Assembly (NCBI RefSeq): GCF_963662255.1 | Contig: NC_085055.1 | Location: forward strand, 4,088,102 to 4,152,101 | DNA length: 64,000 bases | DNA from: Cinclus cinclus | Lineage: Eukaryota > Chordata > Aves > Passeriformes > Cinclidae | Reading direction: 5' to 3' | Part shown: piece by piece, positions 15,301-27,650 of the stretch | Position numbering within the stretch: position 1 is the first letter of the stretch | Layout: each line of letters opens with the position of its first letter | Position numbers and translations under genes: made by a program | The notes under the pieces: generated by a model | Database searches by the model: none | Told to the model about the DNA's origin: nothing | Seen by the model: only the letters and a program-made list of their open reading frames with translations

Positions 15301-18300
15301 AGCTTGATCACCCAAGATTATGGACACAGCCAAAACTAATAGGGTCAGTTAAACAGAGCCAAGGGGGCCATTTGCTGGTAGGGGGAAAGGGCTGATGTGA
15401 TTAAAGCTGAAGCACGTCCACCCATGTGCAAGCCATGGAGTCCTGATTTTTCTTAAAGCATCCATTTCTCCCCAGGATTTTATTGCTGCCTCCAGTGATG
15501 CTGTAATTGCACCTGTAGGGCAGCAGGCCCCAAGTTTAATCTGCATTTCTCAGGGCCTAAACTCTGTGCAGGCTGCTTGTGTTTGCACAGAGCTCAACAA
15601 GACAGGCATCCAGCCCTGGCTGCATTCTGTGGTTGTTGTTTTAATTCAAGTCATAACAAATAATAATGTCAGGTTGGAAATAAATCTTCTGTGTTTGGTC
15701 CATGACTGATTCTTCATGCTTGGTGCATGGTAGAAGACCCAGCTGCATCTGGGTCCTGGGTCTGACTCTGCACCACCCCTTCTGCTCTGACTCAGCTCAG
15801 TGTTCACTCAGGGCTTTGGTACAGTGCAGATAATTTCACCTTTTTTCTCATTCTGAGACTGGTCACAGATATTAAAGACACTGCACAGGTTTGTTCACTC
15901 AGATCTCTCTGATCTCCATCATCTGGAGTGACCTAGTGCATCATTTTTTCATTTCTCAGTTACCCTGGCTTCATTAGGAAGCACAAATTCCTGGACAGTA
16001 ATTATTCAGGCAGAGCAAAGCTGCTTAACAGTATTTTCACAGGCAGCCAGTGACTACTGAAATATTACTTTTTATATGAACTGAAAGAATCAGGAAAAAT
16101 ATCTCATGCTGTTTATATTTTACAATTAAGAAGTCTTCATTATGGCTGTAAATCATCATTATCATAGCACAATAACAATGAAACAGCAAAATTATAAAGT
16201 AGTGCAGTTAGCCCAGATACAGCTGATATCACTTTGCTTTTCAGTGTTACATATTCTTAGACCAATGCTCCATGTCAGTCCCTGTCGCCAAAAATACATC
16301 AAGAGCCTAAAAAAAGTAAAATAGAAACATAACTTCAAAATTATTTCAAACAACATATTTCCTTTTCTTTCCTTTATACAGAGCCACAAAGAGAATGGGA
16401 AAGATTAAAACTCACCAAAAGCATTGCTTAATTCCTCACCAAGGTGCAAGTAAATAAAATGTGCCACAGTAAGTTCAAATCGCAAAGAGTTTTCAAGAGG
16501 GGAAGGTTAATCATTTCTGTCAAACGTTGGAAATGTTAAATGGTTTTTAAATCAAAAATATAGGCACCACCAGTGACTCAAGCTGTGCTTTAGACATGTT
16601 TGGGGTGATTTTTTTCCAGCAGTCAGTGCTTGTGTCTCACATACCTTCTGTTTGTCTGAGATGAAATCGGGAGGCAATAAATGGAGCACTTACTGGAGGA
16701 ACCAGGTACTTCCAGCAGCAGAGCTATTTGTTCAGAAAGCACAAATTCAGGTTATTTGGACAACCACAGTCCTTGTTGTGGAGAGCCCTGCAGTGCAAGC
16801 CAGGGGTGCTGGACACCTCCTACACCCCCCAAGTGCCCACCACAGCCCCCAGAAGTCCTCAACCCATGGGAGAGACGGGACACAGTGGGAAACAAGGATT
16901 CAGAGTCACCACAGTCCCCACCATCAGCAGCATTTATATTTCATCCTAATGGCTAAAAATGACTCTTTAATGAGGCCAGATTACTGGGCCAACCTAATTC
17001 ACTTAGACTGATGTAAATCCAGGTATCTGTTACAGCATCACATGTTGGGGCTCACCGCAGAGCAAAAGCTGCTGATAACCCCCCCAGCCCCAAGGATGGA
17101 GGGAAGTAGATTCCTCCCAGCCAGACCCAGTCCAAGGCCCATTGAAGTCGGTACAAGCTCCTTCAGCTCCAGTGGGTTTGGGATAAGTCCCGCAGTGAGC
17201 TCTGAGCCAACTCTGCTGCCAAAACACAAAATCCTTTTCCATTGGCTTTGCCAGTTTGGTGTTAATACATGTGTGAAGGAGCTTGGGGTGGGGGGGGAAG
17301 TTTTTGAGGGTTTGTTTTTTTTAAAACTGAGGAATGATTTCACCCTTGCCAGCATGTGGACTCTGTAGAAAAGAGCAGGAGAGGAGGCAGGAAATAATTT
17401 TCCTGAAGCCATCAGCTCCCTGCTGCAGCATCCCAGCAGAGGGTGGATGTGTCCATCACAGGGACCCCTGGGTCCCTAAGGCCATCTAAATCCCCTCTCT
17501 GTGCTCCAGAAAGGCAAATCTGGAGTCATGGGTGGGCATCAACACAGAGCCCTGCTCACCACACCCAGCTGGAACAAAAGGAGGCCTGATAAAACATGGG
17601 ACTGGGAGAAAAGTGTCCCTTGAACACCAGTGAGCCTCCTATCCCAGTGTAACAGGACCTGCTGCAAGCTGGTATCATTTTGATTCCATTTTCCCTATAA
17701 AACAACACTGCCCTGAGCAATCCTTCAGCTTTCTCTGCCATTCTGCTCTTTCCACACTGCTTAGTTTTATGTTGCACGTATCCCACACAAGATGCTGTTG
17801 CCCCTTTGGCTTTCCAGGGGAAGGGCTCTGCCTTCCTGTGGCTTTCAGAGCATGTAGCCCGGCAGGTCTCAGAATTAAACTGGGGCTTTTCCAGGCTGCC
17901 TCAGTATAAACACTTTCAGTAGGGCACATGTGATACAGTAAGATCATCTGAAACCAAACATTTCCCACTGCACACAATAAACATCCATAATAAATTACAT
18001 TATACAAAATATATTTATGGCTAATTTTTTAATTTAAACCACCTGGGAAATTTTTGTTAGGCTGGTTGATATGAAGGTCTCAGTATTCTGGTAATCTAAT
18101 GATATCTAATAGACAAAATAGTATGATGTTACAGCAGACTCAAAGCTTTCATTTTCTGTATCCCTCGCAGAGATCAAACTGGCAGAACCCATATTTTTTG
18201 AAATTTTATACATAATTGGTGATGCAATTGCCAAAAATAACCTATTCATAGAAGTCTTGTTCTTCTGGTTTCTAACTTACTGTAATCACAGAACAGAGCA

Positions 18301-21300
18301 GCACACTGCTTTGCAATGGAATATGGGTTTGGGTCAGGGAGCAAGGGCTACGATTGTGTGGCAGTTTCCATTCTGTGGATTATTTTACAGGCAATTTAAA
18401 TTTAGTTTGGAGTTTAAACAGGGCTAAAATGTAGTGCACCCATTCAGGCATATAAGCAATTCTTCAGAAGAGAAATAAAGCTGTAACTTGCTTATATTTC
18501 TTTTCTGAACCAAAATTTTGCTCCAATATAAGATTTTCTAAACAAAAGCTATCAGTGTCAAAGGAGACAAGAGTGCTTCTGTTGCATAAATTAAGCCCAG
18601 AACTGTATAATCCTTCCACCATAAAACTCCCATGTTCATCACAGATCAGCCAAGATTTCCAAAAACTACTCCAGATCATCACAGATCTCTTTCTAGTCAA
18701 TACAAATCCCAGCTCGAGCCGCGCTGTGGATCTGCAACGAGCACTGGCGGCTTGGTAGTTGCTGGACTCATTTTAAAGTGCAGCCCATGGCTTTAGCTAC
18801 TTCCTTGCCTCCTGTTGTTCCTGGGACTTGGAGGCCATGTGGTACATTTCAGCCTTAACTCTGAATTTCCTTTATTCGGAGATCAAACTCTGACATTCCC
18901 TCAAGGTAGTGGGGGTTATGTCGTTGCGTATATCCCAGTTTAAAAGATAATGCTTCACTGAAACAGACCACAGCATTAAACCCTGAAATAAAACGAATTG
19001 TATTTCACTTCCCAACTCTTATTGCTGGATTAACTCACATTTCTTTCTCTTTGTTACATATTTAGCACCAAATACAATATTCATTGCAGGCTAGCTTCCC
19101 TCCTCCCACACATATCCGTGGCTGCCCTTTCTTCCAGCAGCACTGGAGAAGGCAATGCCTCGGCATAGCCTGGAAATGCAAACAAAAGGGAGGGAACATA
19201 AAGTCAATAAATGATCAGACAGGGTTTTTTTATACCCTGAGAATTGTGATTTTTTTTTTAATTTAAAATGGCAGAGCAAAGAGACAGAGCCCTGGAGACA
19301 ACAACATCCACTTCTCCTTAGCTTCTCCATCCCCTTCCCCACCTTGATGTTTCTCCACCAGCAAACTCCTCCTTGCAGCAGCTCCCACAGCAAAAGGCTC
19401 CTGGAGGTGCTTCCTGATGTTTGCTGGACTATATCATGATCTCTACTGGTGTTGTCTGGGTGTAAAGAACTGCAGCAGTAACCTGTTGCACAGGAACATG
19501 GCAGGAACCCTCTGGAAATCCATCACAGAGCAGTGACCAAACCACTGACCCCAGACCCCATTCTCTATATCTAGACCTCAGCTCCTACACCCTTTTCTTC
19601 CTCCCCATCTTTGAAAAACCCATCATTGCCCTTGCACTCACACCTGGGGATGGGGCACTTCTGAGGGTGCTTGTGATCCAGGTAAGCAGGGCTGAGGGTG
19701 GAAAACACTTGGAGCCAGATGTTGGCTCTCCCTTGTCGGAGCTGAACCTGGGGTTTTTTTAATGACCGTTTAGTGTTTAAGTGCATTCCTGTGATCCCAG
19801 TCTTGAGCTTACATCTCCATATGAAACTGCACGGCTTTAACTGGGTACACAGATTATAAAATCAGGAAGAGAGGAAGAGTGGTCTGGTCTGCTACTCCTG
19901 TATAACACAGGCTACAGGAATTCCCTAAATTAATTCCTGTTTGGATTAGCTCATATCTTTTTAGAAAAACAGCCAACCTTAATTAAGACAAAGGAATTCC
20001 ACTGATGTTGAAACCCACCCAGCTCTCTGTAAATAGTCTTACTGGTTAAATACCTTCACTACTAAAATATAAACTGCATTTCTAATCTGCATTTGTCCAG
20101 TTCTAGCTCTGTCTACTGAATAGCATGACACTTGCATCTGCTAGTTTGAAAACCATGTGGGATTAAACCTCTTTCTGTTCTTCATAAGCCACCTCTTGCC
20201 TAACTAAACTGAAATGATGTAAAACTGATTGTATAAAATTACAGCAAAAGAACACCAACTTGCTCCAAAGATGACAGCAAACGTAGTTAAATTTTAAATA
20301 AACAAATATTATGAATTCTTGGTTGGAAACCTAAGTGTCTGAACAAGCCCTTCCTAAGCTAAAGTACATTTGTTTAAAAAGCGGTTTACTGCAAAGCAAG
20401 GCAATTCTTTGAACAAGGTTTCATTAGCTGAGAATTATAGAACTCCATCTGCTTCCCCACTGCCCTTTCCTCACCCACCCTGGGCTGGAGCAACCACCAA
20501 CACTTTCTTTCTTCCACCACATACCTGTCCTGGCAGAAAATTCATCCCACTTTCTTCTTCAGTAACTCAGGCAGCTTTATCAGGGAGCTGTGCTCCCCAG
20601 GACAGGCACAAATACCTTCTCTGTCCAACTTTTACTTCCATGGAAAGGCAATAAATATTTTACAATGGATAGTCCTGCCACAGAAGCACACAATTAATGC
20701 ATTTGGGAAGCATCCCAGGGAACAACACCCAGGCTGCTGCATATCAGTACTGTGTTCCCTACATGCATCCAGAATGTTTCAGAGCCTTTGTGAGTGCACA
20801 GATACTGGTGTCAGGACTACAAGCACCCCAGGATCCTGTGCATATCACAATATCCCTCTAAACTACACACTGTACATATATTAGTTACAATTACAAACAT
20901 CAAATTCATTTACCTGCTTTTCTCTCTGTATGTGCACACACAGACATAGGTACTACGTACATAAATAAATATATCTCTGTGGCATAGCAGAGAAGTATGT
21001 TCTGAACACACATGTGTGCACACATATCCATAATCACAGCCACATCCACACTTAAATAAGTAGGTGAATAGGTGAATATGAACACTAATAGCCATTTATG
21101 GCAAACAACAATGAAAGCTGTCCCTGGAGCCTGCCTAGGGTACAGCAGCCAAAATGATTGAGTATGTACAGGGCACTGCTGCAGCAATGGCACTCACTTG
21201 GGCCTCCTTTTAGAAATGATTAATATTTAACCGACTTGGTGAACCTGGCTTTGGTTTTAGTTATGATTAGATAACAGGGTGCACAGAGCTGTCCCACTGA

Positions 21301-22204
21301 GGGCGTGGTGGGATGTACAAGCAGCTGCCACTCGTGCTTTGTGAGAAGACAGACAGAAAGTGAGAAGGGGAAAGAGAGAGAGATAGGAGACAGTGAAAAA
21401 AAAAAAAACAGAAGTGCTCAGCTCCGTTTGTGTTTGTTTGGAAAGAAAAGGGGGAAAAGCAGTCCGAGAGGCCGGTGTAATAAGATGCTGTAGCTTTCAT
21501 GAAAGAGGTGAAATAATTTTAAACACAGACACACAATGAGTTTATTTATTTAGAAAGTTGTTAAATAGAGTCTGGGAATTCAAATATTCAATGTTGACAT
21601 TGTACAGAGCTGGCAGAGAGCCAGCCCCAGCTCTCCAGAGGGACCCAATGGCCACGGCGCCCAGGCCCTCGCCCCTCCCAGCCCACTAACTAGGTAAAAG
21701 CCATTAGTTATACCCACAAGCAATATCTGAATCCCAGTCAAATAATGTTGCCTCAGCCAGCCAACTTCAAAGGCATGTAAGTGTGTTTGGCTTTTTAGTG
21801 CTGGAACTGCAGCAATATGTCACACTTTTGAAAGAGTTTTGTAAACAGTTCCTTCCCCTTTGTAGAAACATTTCTTAAGTTTCTTGTACCCCATGTAAAC
21901 AGCGTTAATTAACAAGGGTTACATTTTTCATTTACAGGCAGGGCTGTATTAATAACGAGCTCGCCTTTCGGATCGTCCTTTTCCTTTGTGTCCTTTCTCT
22001 GGCCGACACCTCGGTCGGCCCGGGGTGGCCGGGGAGCAGCCAGGAGGCCCCGCAGAGCTCAGCCTTGGGCTCAGCCCCGGGCAGCAAAGTCCGTCCCAAA
22101 TACAGGGGTGGCTGCTGGCCTTGAGTAAGAGAGAAAGATAGAAAGTGGGGAGAGGGGGGAAAAAAAGGAGGAGGGAAAAAATAGGAGGAGGAGAAAAAAG
22201 AAGA

Positions 22205-22314
22205 AAGAAAAGAAAAGAAAAGAAAAGAAAAGAAAAGAAAAGAAAAGAAAAGAAAAGAAAAGAAAAGAAAAGAAAAGAAAAGAAAAGAAAAGAAAAGAAA
22301 AGAAAAGAAAAGAA
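22205..22314 (+). repeat. (GAAAA)n pentanucleotide microsatellite
   Basis: A nearly perfect GAAAA array of about 21 units lies in MECOM intron 1, flanked on its left by a purine-rich stretch from about 22130. Read on the minus strand it is a long pyrimidine tract that opens several frames with FLFFS-type repeats. Those frames are artefacts of the repeat, not proteins. Confidence 0.95.
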
Positions 22315-22379
22315 GTAAGAGAGAGCAGAGGAGGAGAGACGCAATGAAGGAAGGGCAAAAAGAGGGAGCGAAAAGCCGC

Positions 22380-23400
22380 ACGCGCGCTCTCCGCCCTGAA
22401 AAGGGTTAATGAAGCGCCTGGTGAAAATATGCCCGGCATATAATGGGATTGTCCGGCCCGTCCCTGCAGCCCCCCGTGCCCGCGGCCGCCGCGCAGGAGC
22501 CGCCCGGGGACAGCGCCGCGCTGGGGATGCCGCTGGGCCGGGCCGGGCCGGGCCGGGCGGTGCCGAGCCCGGTACCGGGGCGGTGCCGGCCGGCGGCAGC
22601 AGCGGTGACGGAGCCGGGCCAGGAGGGGCGGAATGCGAGGGACAGAGCGAGAGAGGGACAGAAGGACAGAGGGACCGAGGGGCCGCCGGCCGCCCGCGCT
22701 GCCGCCCCCGCGCCGTGCCCGGGGCAGCGGCACCCGGAGGCGGAGGCGATGGTAAAACGATGGTAAATAAACAGCCTCGCCGAGAGGGCCGGCAGCCGGG
22801 ACACGGCAAACATCTCCCTGCTCGAAAACAAAAACCCGGACAGTCTTAAACAGGCAAATAAACTTGCCGGCTCTGCTTTTCAATCAAGCCTTTTAAGTAC
22901 TAGACTGAGGCAAATTACAGGCGCAGGAAAACCTGCTGAAACTTAGGAAAGTGCTATTTTACTATCTCAGATGGTTAGAGGGATCTGGATCTACCTTGAC
23001 TGCACTAAATTGCCTGTAAAAAAAGTGGTGATAAAGTGTAAAAGTAACAAGTGCCTCCTTGTTCACGTGTGTTCCCCTAATCTGATCACCTTCTGTCTCT
23101 TTATGGGGCTGCTGGGTGGCTGGGGCTACCCCGGGCCGGCTGCAGGGATGCGGCGGCGGGGGTTATTCGGGGATACGGTTTCACCAGGCGGCCACGAACC
23201 CACCCGAGTGGAAAAGCAGCAGCCCCGGGGGCCGCGGCCTGTCCCGCAGCGGGGATGCCCGTGCAGGTGCAGCGCGGTCGAGGCCGGCCGAGCCCGCACC
23301 CCCCGGCCCCGCTGCCCGCTCCTCACCGCCGGCCTCCCGAGAGCGTGGAGGGCAGACCGACTTCAGCGTGCGTTTTCCCTTATTTTTACAGCTGGACATT
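22380..23400. promoter_or_regulatory. Intronic CpG island downstream of MECOM exon 1
   Basis: Two GC- and CpG-rich blocks (about 22380-22800 and 23100-23350) lie 2 to 3 kb inside MECOM intron 1. The first includes a GGGCC pentanucleotide run at 22535-22559. No splice-bounded coding exon is recognised, and the long frames on both strands reflect base composition. The block could hold an alternative first exon, an antisense transcript start or an enhancer. None of these can be chosen from sequence alone. Confidence 0.6.
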
Positions 23401-24689
23401 TGAAAAATTCACTGGCTATTCCCTGCGTGACACTTTTTGTTTCTTCTGAATTATTTTTCTATTTATTTTTTTAAAGAGGTGGGGGGAAAGCCTCAAAATT
23501 ATTTTTTTGCAATTTTACGCTGAGGTCAAGAAAATACCCTTCAGGTATTCTCCCTTCATTAGGAGGAGAAAGCTTCCCTGGGTATTGGCGACAGTCAGGC
23601 AATCGGGGCGATTTTTTTTGTTTTCCATAAAGCAGTAAAAGTGAAATAATATGAGAAATGCGCTTTATCCCCATCCGTATCTTTTTCCACCTAAAAGGGT
23701 GACGGCTGCAAAATATTTTCCTATTCCTAACTCAGACAGAAAGAGCTGAAAAGCTAAAACCTTTTTCTCTCGAACGACTAAATTAAAGGGGTCGCCTCCA
23801 GCCCTCCTTCCACTTGCCATGAAACTGAGACGCTCTTCGGGGGGGAAAGAAGCAGATTTTCGGAACACACACAAAAAAAAGAAAGAAATCCCGGCTTTTT
23901 AAATATGATTTCCTTTATGAGTCGATTGTAACCGAAGGATTATTTAATGCAACACATCTGTCTAGGAGGGGAAAGTGCTGCTGCTGCAAGACGCGCAAAG
24001 TTTGCAGTCGATCGGATCTCGCCCGCAGAGCTGGAGCCCGAGCAGGAGCAGCAGCAGGAGCCCTGCATCGCTGCGCAGCGAGCAAAGCAAGGGAGAGGAG
24101 AGGAAACCTGACGGATTTTCTCGGGGATGGCAGATTTTTTCCCCCATAATTAGCTCCAAAGCAGGGATGGCAACCTTGAGGTTCAAAAATATATTTGTTC
24201 TCAAATTGAGGGTGCTGGACTATCCACTTTAAGATCACCTAATCAAACGCAGGTTGCTGTTGTTCAGGTTCACAGAAAAGGTGGTGATGATCCAGACATG
24301 TCTTTCACTTCCCCTTTTCCATTCTTCTCTATTTCCCCCCTTTACAAATAAAGAGTAAATAAGCATCTGCTTTTTACGTCACGCAATTTATGCAACATTT
24401 CATCTGACTTTTTTTCCTCCTGCCTAATTTTTTTCACTCGAGAATGAGTTGCATTCGCCATGGATATCAAATGAAACTTGCCCAGATGTGTCAGAGAAAA
24501 TAAAGACATCAGTTGCTTCTAAAATAGGACGCGAAATCTGTCGAAGTTTTGTTGTTGAATCCTTCATTAAAAAAAAAATAAAATAAAAAGGAGCCCCAAC
24601 ACTGCAGCAGTTAATAGCAGAGATCCCTATCATAAAAGAGAAACAGATGGGGTGAGCGTAAGACAAATAATTAAGTAAGTCGGGCTTTG

Positions 24690-25950
24690 CGTGTGGACGG
24701 CCGAGCCCTCGCCTCGCGGAACACAGACCTTCGGGCGGCCAAACTGTATAAAAAAGTGCTGGAAAAGCGCCTGAAATTACAACATTTGCATCAACTTTTA
24801 ACGGGTGACTCCAGCGGGCTGGGAAGCGCTCCGCGCTGCCCGGCGGCCCCGCCGTTCTCCGCCGAACCGTGCGGGGCATCCCGGTCCCGCGGAGCGGCCC
24901 CGCCCGCCCCACGCGCGCTCAGGATCGCGGGAGGAGCCGCTTTTGGCAGGGCCCGGGGGCAGCCCGGTAGCTCCGCACCGGTTACCTGCGCCCGGGGCTC
25001 GCCGCCGCCCCCGCGGAGCCGCCGCTGCCCCTCGGCGCTCACCGCTCCCCCCCCCCGGGCCCCCGGCCCTGCGACAGCGCACAGCGCCCACTATAGGGCC
25101 CGGAGCCTCTCGCAGCCCCCCTTCCCCGACCCCCCCCCCCCCCCACACTCCAGCCCCCGGCGGCAGCAGCAACTTCCAGCGCTCGCCGCTGAACTTTTCC
25201 TCAACTCCTTCCCCACCTCCCGCCGGCCGCCCCCCAGCCCCCGGCCCGGCTCCGGCCGCCGCACCCCCCGCCCCGGTCCGCGCCGCCGCCCGCCGAGCCG
25301 GGCCGGGCCGGGCCGGGCCGAGCCGAGCCGAGCCGGGAGGTTGGGAGGGGATGCTGCAGGTTGCCTGCGAGCTCCGCGCCGCACCAGACATGTCTATGCA
25401 ACATGGCAGAGAGGGAGGGTGAAAAGCCAAGAGAAAGGGGTATTGCACCTACTTGCGGCCAGCTTCCTCGCCCTGCCCTTGGATCGCATGCTGCCAGTCC
25501 CGCGGCCGATGCTGGCGTGGGCTTGGGGTGGGGGGGGGGCTTTTTTTTTTCCTCCCGGAGCTTTTCCTCCTTTTTCGCTCCCCCTCTCCCTCTCTCCTCT
25601 CCCTCTCCCGCACACACACTCTCCCTTTCTCTCAATCCCGGCTCGCTATCTCTCCAGCATTGTCAGTTTGGACACCTTCGCACATGCGCACGGGCGGCTC
25701 CCCCCCGCTCTTCAACATTTCAGCGCCGCCAAAAAAAAGTTTGCAGCGATCCATCACCGCCGGTGGGGACCCTGACAGCCGGCACCGGGGCCGGGACGGG
25801 CCGGGACGAGGCGCTCAGCCGCCGCCGGGCTGCGCCACCGGGGCCGCGGGGCAGCCGCTCCGCCGCCTGCGCACCCGGGAGGGGTTAGAGCGGGGGAGAC
25901 CCGCGCTCCCGCGGGGCAAGGGCTGGCGGGGAGAGGGACACCTTTTTTTC
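24690..25950 (-). promoter_or_regulatory. MECOM: MECOM (MDS1-EVI1) CpG-island promoter and 5'UTR region
   Basis: This dense CpG island surrounds MECOM exon 1 and should hold the start site of the long PR-domain isoform, to the right of 25489 on the minus strand. It contains GAGCC/GGGCC repeats at 25294-25337, a run of 15 C at 25130-25144 and several further G or T homopolymers close to the start codon. I see no clear TATA box, as expected for an island promoter. The exact transcription start cannot be read from the sequence. Confidence 0.75.
25453..25489 (-). CDS. MECOM: MECOM (PRDM3 / MDS1-EVI1) coding exon 1
   Basis: MECOM encodes a nuclear zinc-finger transcription regulator. Its long isoform carries a PR/SET domain linked to histone H3K9 methylation and has roles in blood stem cells. 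Read leftwards from the ATG at 25489, the exon encodes MRSKGRARKLA, one Ala codon and a single A of the next codon, then stops at a donor reading AA|GTAGGT (GT at 25452-25451). The peptide matches the N-terminus of MDS1-EVI1. The paralogue PRDM16 begins MRSKARARKLA, so the Gly at residue 5 favours MECOM, as do the neighbours TERC and MYNN. This short basic motif is known in the family to bind RBBP4 of the NuRD complex, and isoforms from the downstream EVI1 promoter lack it. The frame is also open upstream of this ATG, but I use the conserved start. All other exons lie outside the window. Confidence 0.92.
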
Positions 25951-26500
25951 CTACTTTTTTTTTTTTTTTTAATAGGATATTGATACTGTTCTGGAGTCTT
26001 TGCAACGTTTAAATTGTTTATTCTCGCCCGGCAGCAATTACCGCAGATCTTTCCGCATATATAGGCAGAGAGATATAATTTGATTACATGTTTTATTATG
26101 TATGCGTACCGTGAAATCGTACACTTTCCCGAAGCGCGCACTTTTTCGCCACCTTGAACTCGGCACAGCCACTACCATTTGGCCAGACAAAAACGTTTTA
26201 AAAACAGTAACACCGACCGCTCTAATCTGTTTTAATTACAGGGTTTGCCAATCAAAGAGGGAGCGCGCAGAAATTGGGAACTCCTGTAGGGGATGACTAT
26301 GTCCGAGGTATGAATCAATCCAAACTACGTATAGATTTTCCCCTGGTACAACCTCCTTGCATTAAACAGTTTTGTTCAATACCTTCCATGCGCTATTTAT
26401 GTTCCCATTAATATCTGTTGCAAATCCTGCCAGACACCATAAAAGAAAATTACAATCTTTCAGACTCGGGACTGCGCCAGTACATACACCCTGCTCAACT
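25950..26500. other. Non-coding sequence upstream of MECOM, no gene seen
   Basis: AT-rich sequence of ordinary complexity lies between two CpG islands, with a T run at 25955-25971. It looks unique rather than repetitive and, being less than 1 kb from the MECOM start, may be proximal regulatory DNA. No specific motif supports this. Confidence 0.4.
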
Positions 26501-27650
26501 TTTTGTTTTAATAAAATCCTCAGCATCGCCCCTTCCCCCTTCAGTCCCACCTCCCACCCCTCCGGTTGCCCGTGCTGCGGACCGGGGCCGCCCGTGGAGC
26601 CCCCCCCGCCCCTTCCGCACCCCACCGGTGACAACTCCGCTCGTGGGGCGGTGGCACGCGGATCCCACGCTGCTGCCCCAAACGCCCGGCAGACAGGCGC
26701 AAGCACTTGAACCCGCACTGCAGAGCCGTCCTTGATGCCAATCGTTCTTTTTAAATTGCAACTTGGATTTTTACCTTTTTTTTTTTTTTTTTTTTTTTTT
26801 TGAGGACACTTTGCTGCTCTCTGCCCACTCCGCATCCTCCCGCAGCCGGTCAGGGCGCACCTAACATTCCCGGAGCAAAAGGGGCAGGAGGGCCTCCCGC
26901 AACTCCCTGCACCCATCGGGGTGCCCTGTCTGGGCTGTCCCGGGAGGATCTGGGCCGCTCTGCCCAGGCGGAGGCAGGGCCGGGACAGCCGGGGAGCGGC
27001 ACGGGCTGCGCGGAGGATGCGCGGGGCCAGGGCTGCTCTCGGGGTCCTGGCACTGCCCGACCCCCTACCTCACCACAAACAGCGCCTTTCCTCGCGGGGC
27101 TGCGCCGAGCTGTCCCCAGATCACCCCACACACACACACCCCAACCTGCGGAGCCGGGTCACTTGGGAAAAACGAAAACGACCGTGAACTTTGCAAAAAC
27201 TCCCCCCTCCTCCCGCGCCCCCGGTTTAAGCCAAGACCCCGGCAAAGCCGCCGCCCGGGCAGAGATGCGCGTCCTTCCCGGGACCCGCTTGCACCCGGGC
27301 GGCCGAGCTCCCTGAGGGGCCGGGGGCACAGATGCGGGTTTCCCGGGCGGGCAGCCCTGACCCCGGCCGTGCCCGCCTGTCACCGTCACCTGCCCGCCGT
27401 CCCAGCGGCCCCGGGAGCCCGGCAGGTGCCGCGCCACCCGCCCGGGGCTCCGGCCGCCGCCCCCGGCCGCCCCCGCCGCCCACCCGGCGGCCCCGGCATC
27501 GCCCGCTCGGCCCCGCCAGGTTCGCCCCTTTCCCCGAAAAGTCCCGGGCAGCGCCCCGGGAATTCCGTTTCGTTCCTTCGGGGACGGTCCCCCGCGCCGG
27601 CAGCCTCCGCTCCCTCCCGGCGGGGATGAGGGGTCTCTTTCAGCAGATCC
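26500..27650. promoter_or_regulatory. CpG island about 1-2 kb upstream of MECOM exon 1
   Basis: A GC- and CpG-rich block interrupted by a run of 26 T at 26776-26801. The open frames here are long on both strands, as expected from composition, and none has a family signature. It could be an alternative MECOM promoter, a divergent lncRNA start or a developmental regulatory island. Confidence 0.55.
26776..26801. repeat. T26 homopolymer
   Basis: Uninterrupted run of 26 T inside a CpG island. Its length in the living genome is uncertain, because runs like this are prone to sequencing error. Confidence 0.9.

Larger units (their letters stand above)
1..25452 (-). other. MECOM: MECOM intron 1 (partial, 5' end of the intron)
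   Basis: This stretch follows the MECOM exon 1 splice donor at 25452-25451 on the minus strand, so it is read as the beginning of MECOM intron 1. I found no exon 2: no minus-strand reading frame here resembles the start of the PR/SET part of PRDM3, so the acceptor should lie beyond position 1. All open frames are short, unrelated between strands and lack family features. From 1 to about 22380 the sequence is AT-rich and mostly unique, with scattered short poly(A) runs, a few degenerate ancient repeats listed separately and one GAAAA array. The intron's identity rests on exon 1 and on the known very long first intron of this gene. Confidence 0.8.

Noticed and set aside
21949..22883. Long minus-strand frames of 270-286 residues with FLFFS repeats
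   Set aside because: The repeats come from the GAAAA array and the rest from a CpG island. Overlapping frames are equally long, and there is no domain or splice support.
25453..25489. PRDM16 exon 1
   Set aside because: The paralogue has Ala where this sequence has Gly at residue 5, and the neighbours TERC and MYNN are those of MECOM.
24687..25775. A 362-residue plus-strand frame
   Set aside because: Its Pro/Arg/Ala-rich composition arises from the CpG island, and long frames occur on both strands. The real gene here is MECOM exon 1 on the minus strand.
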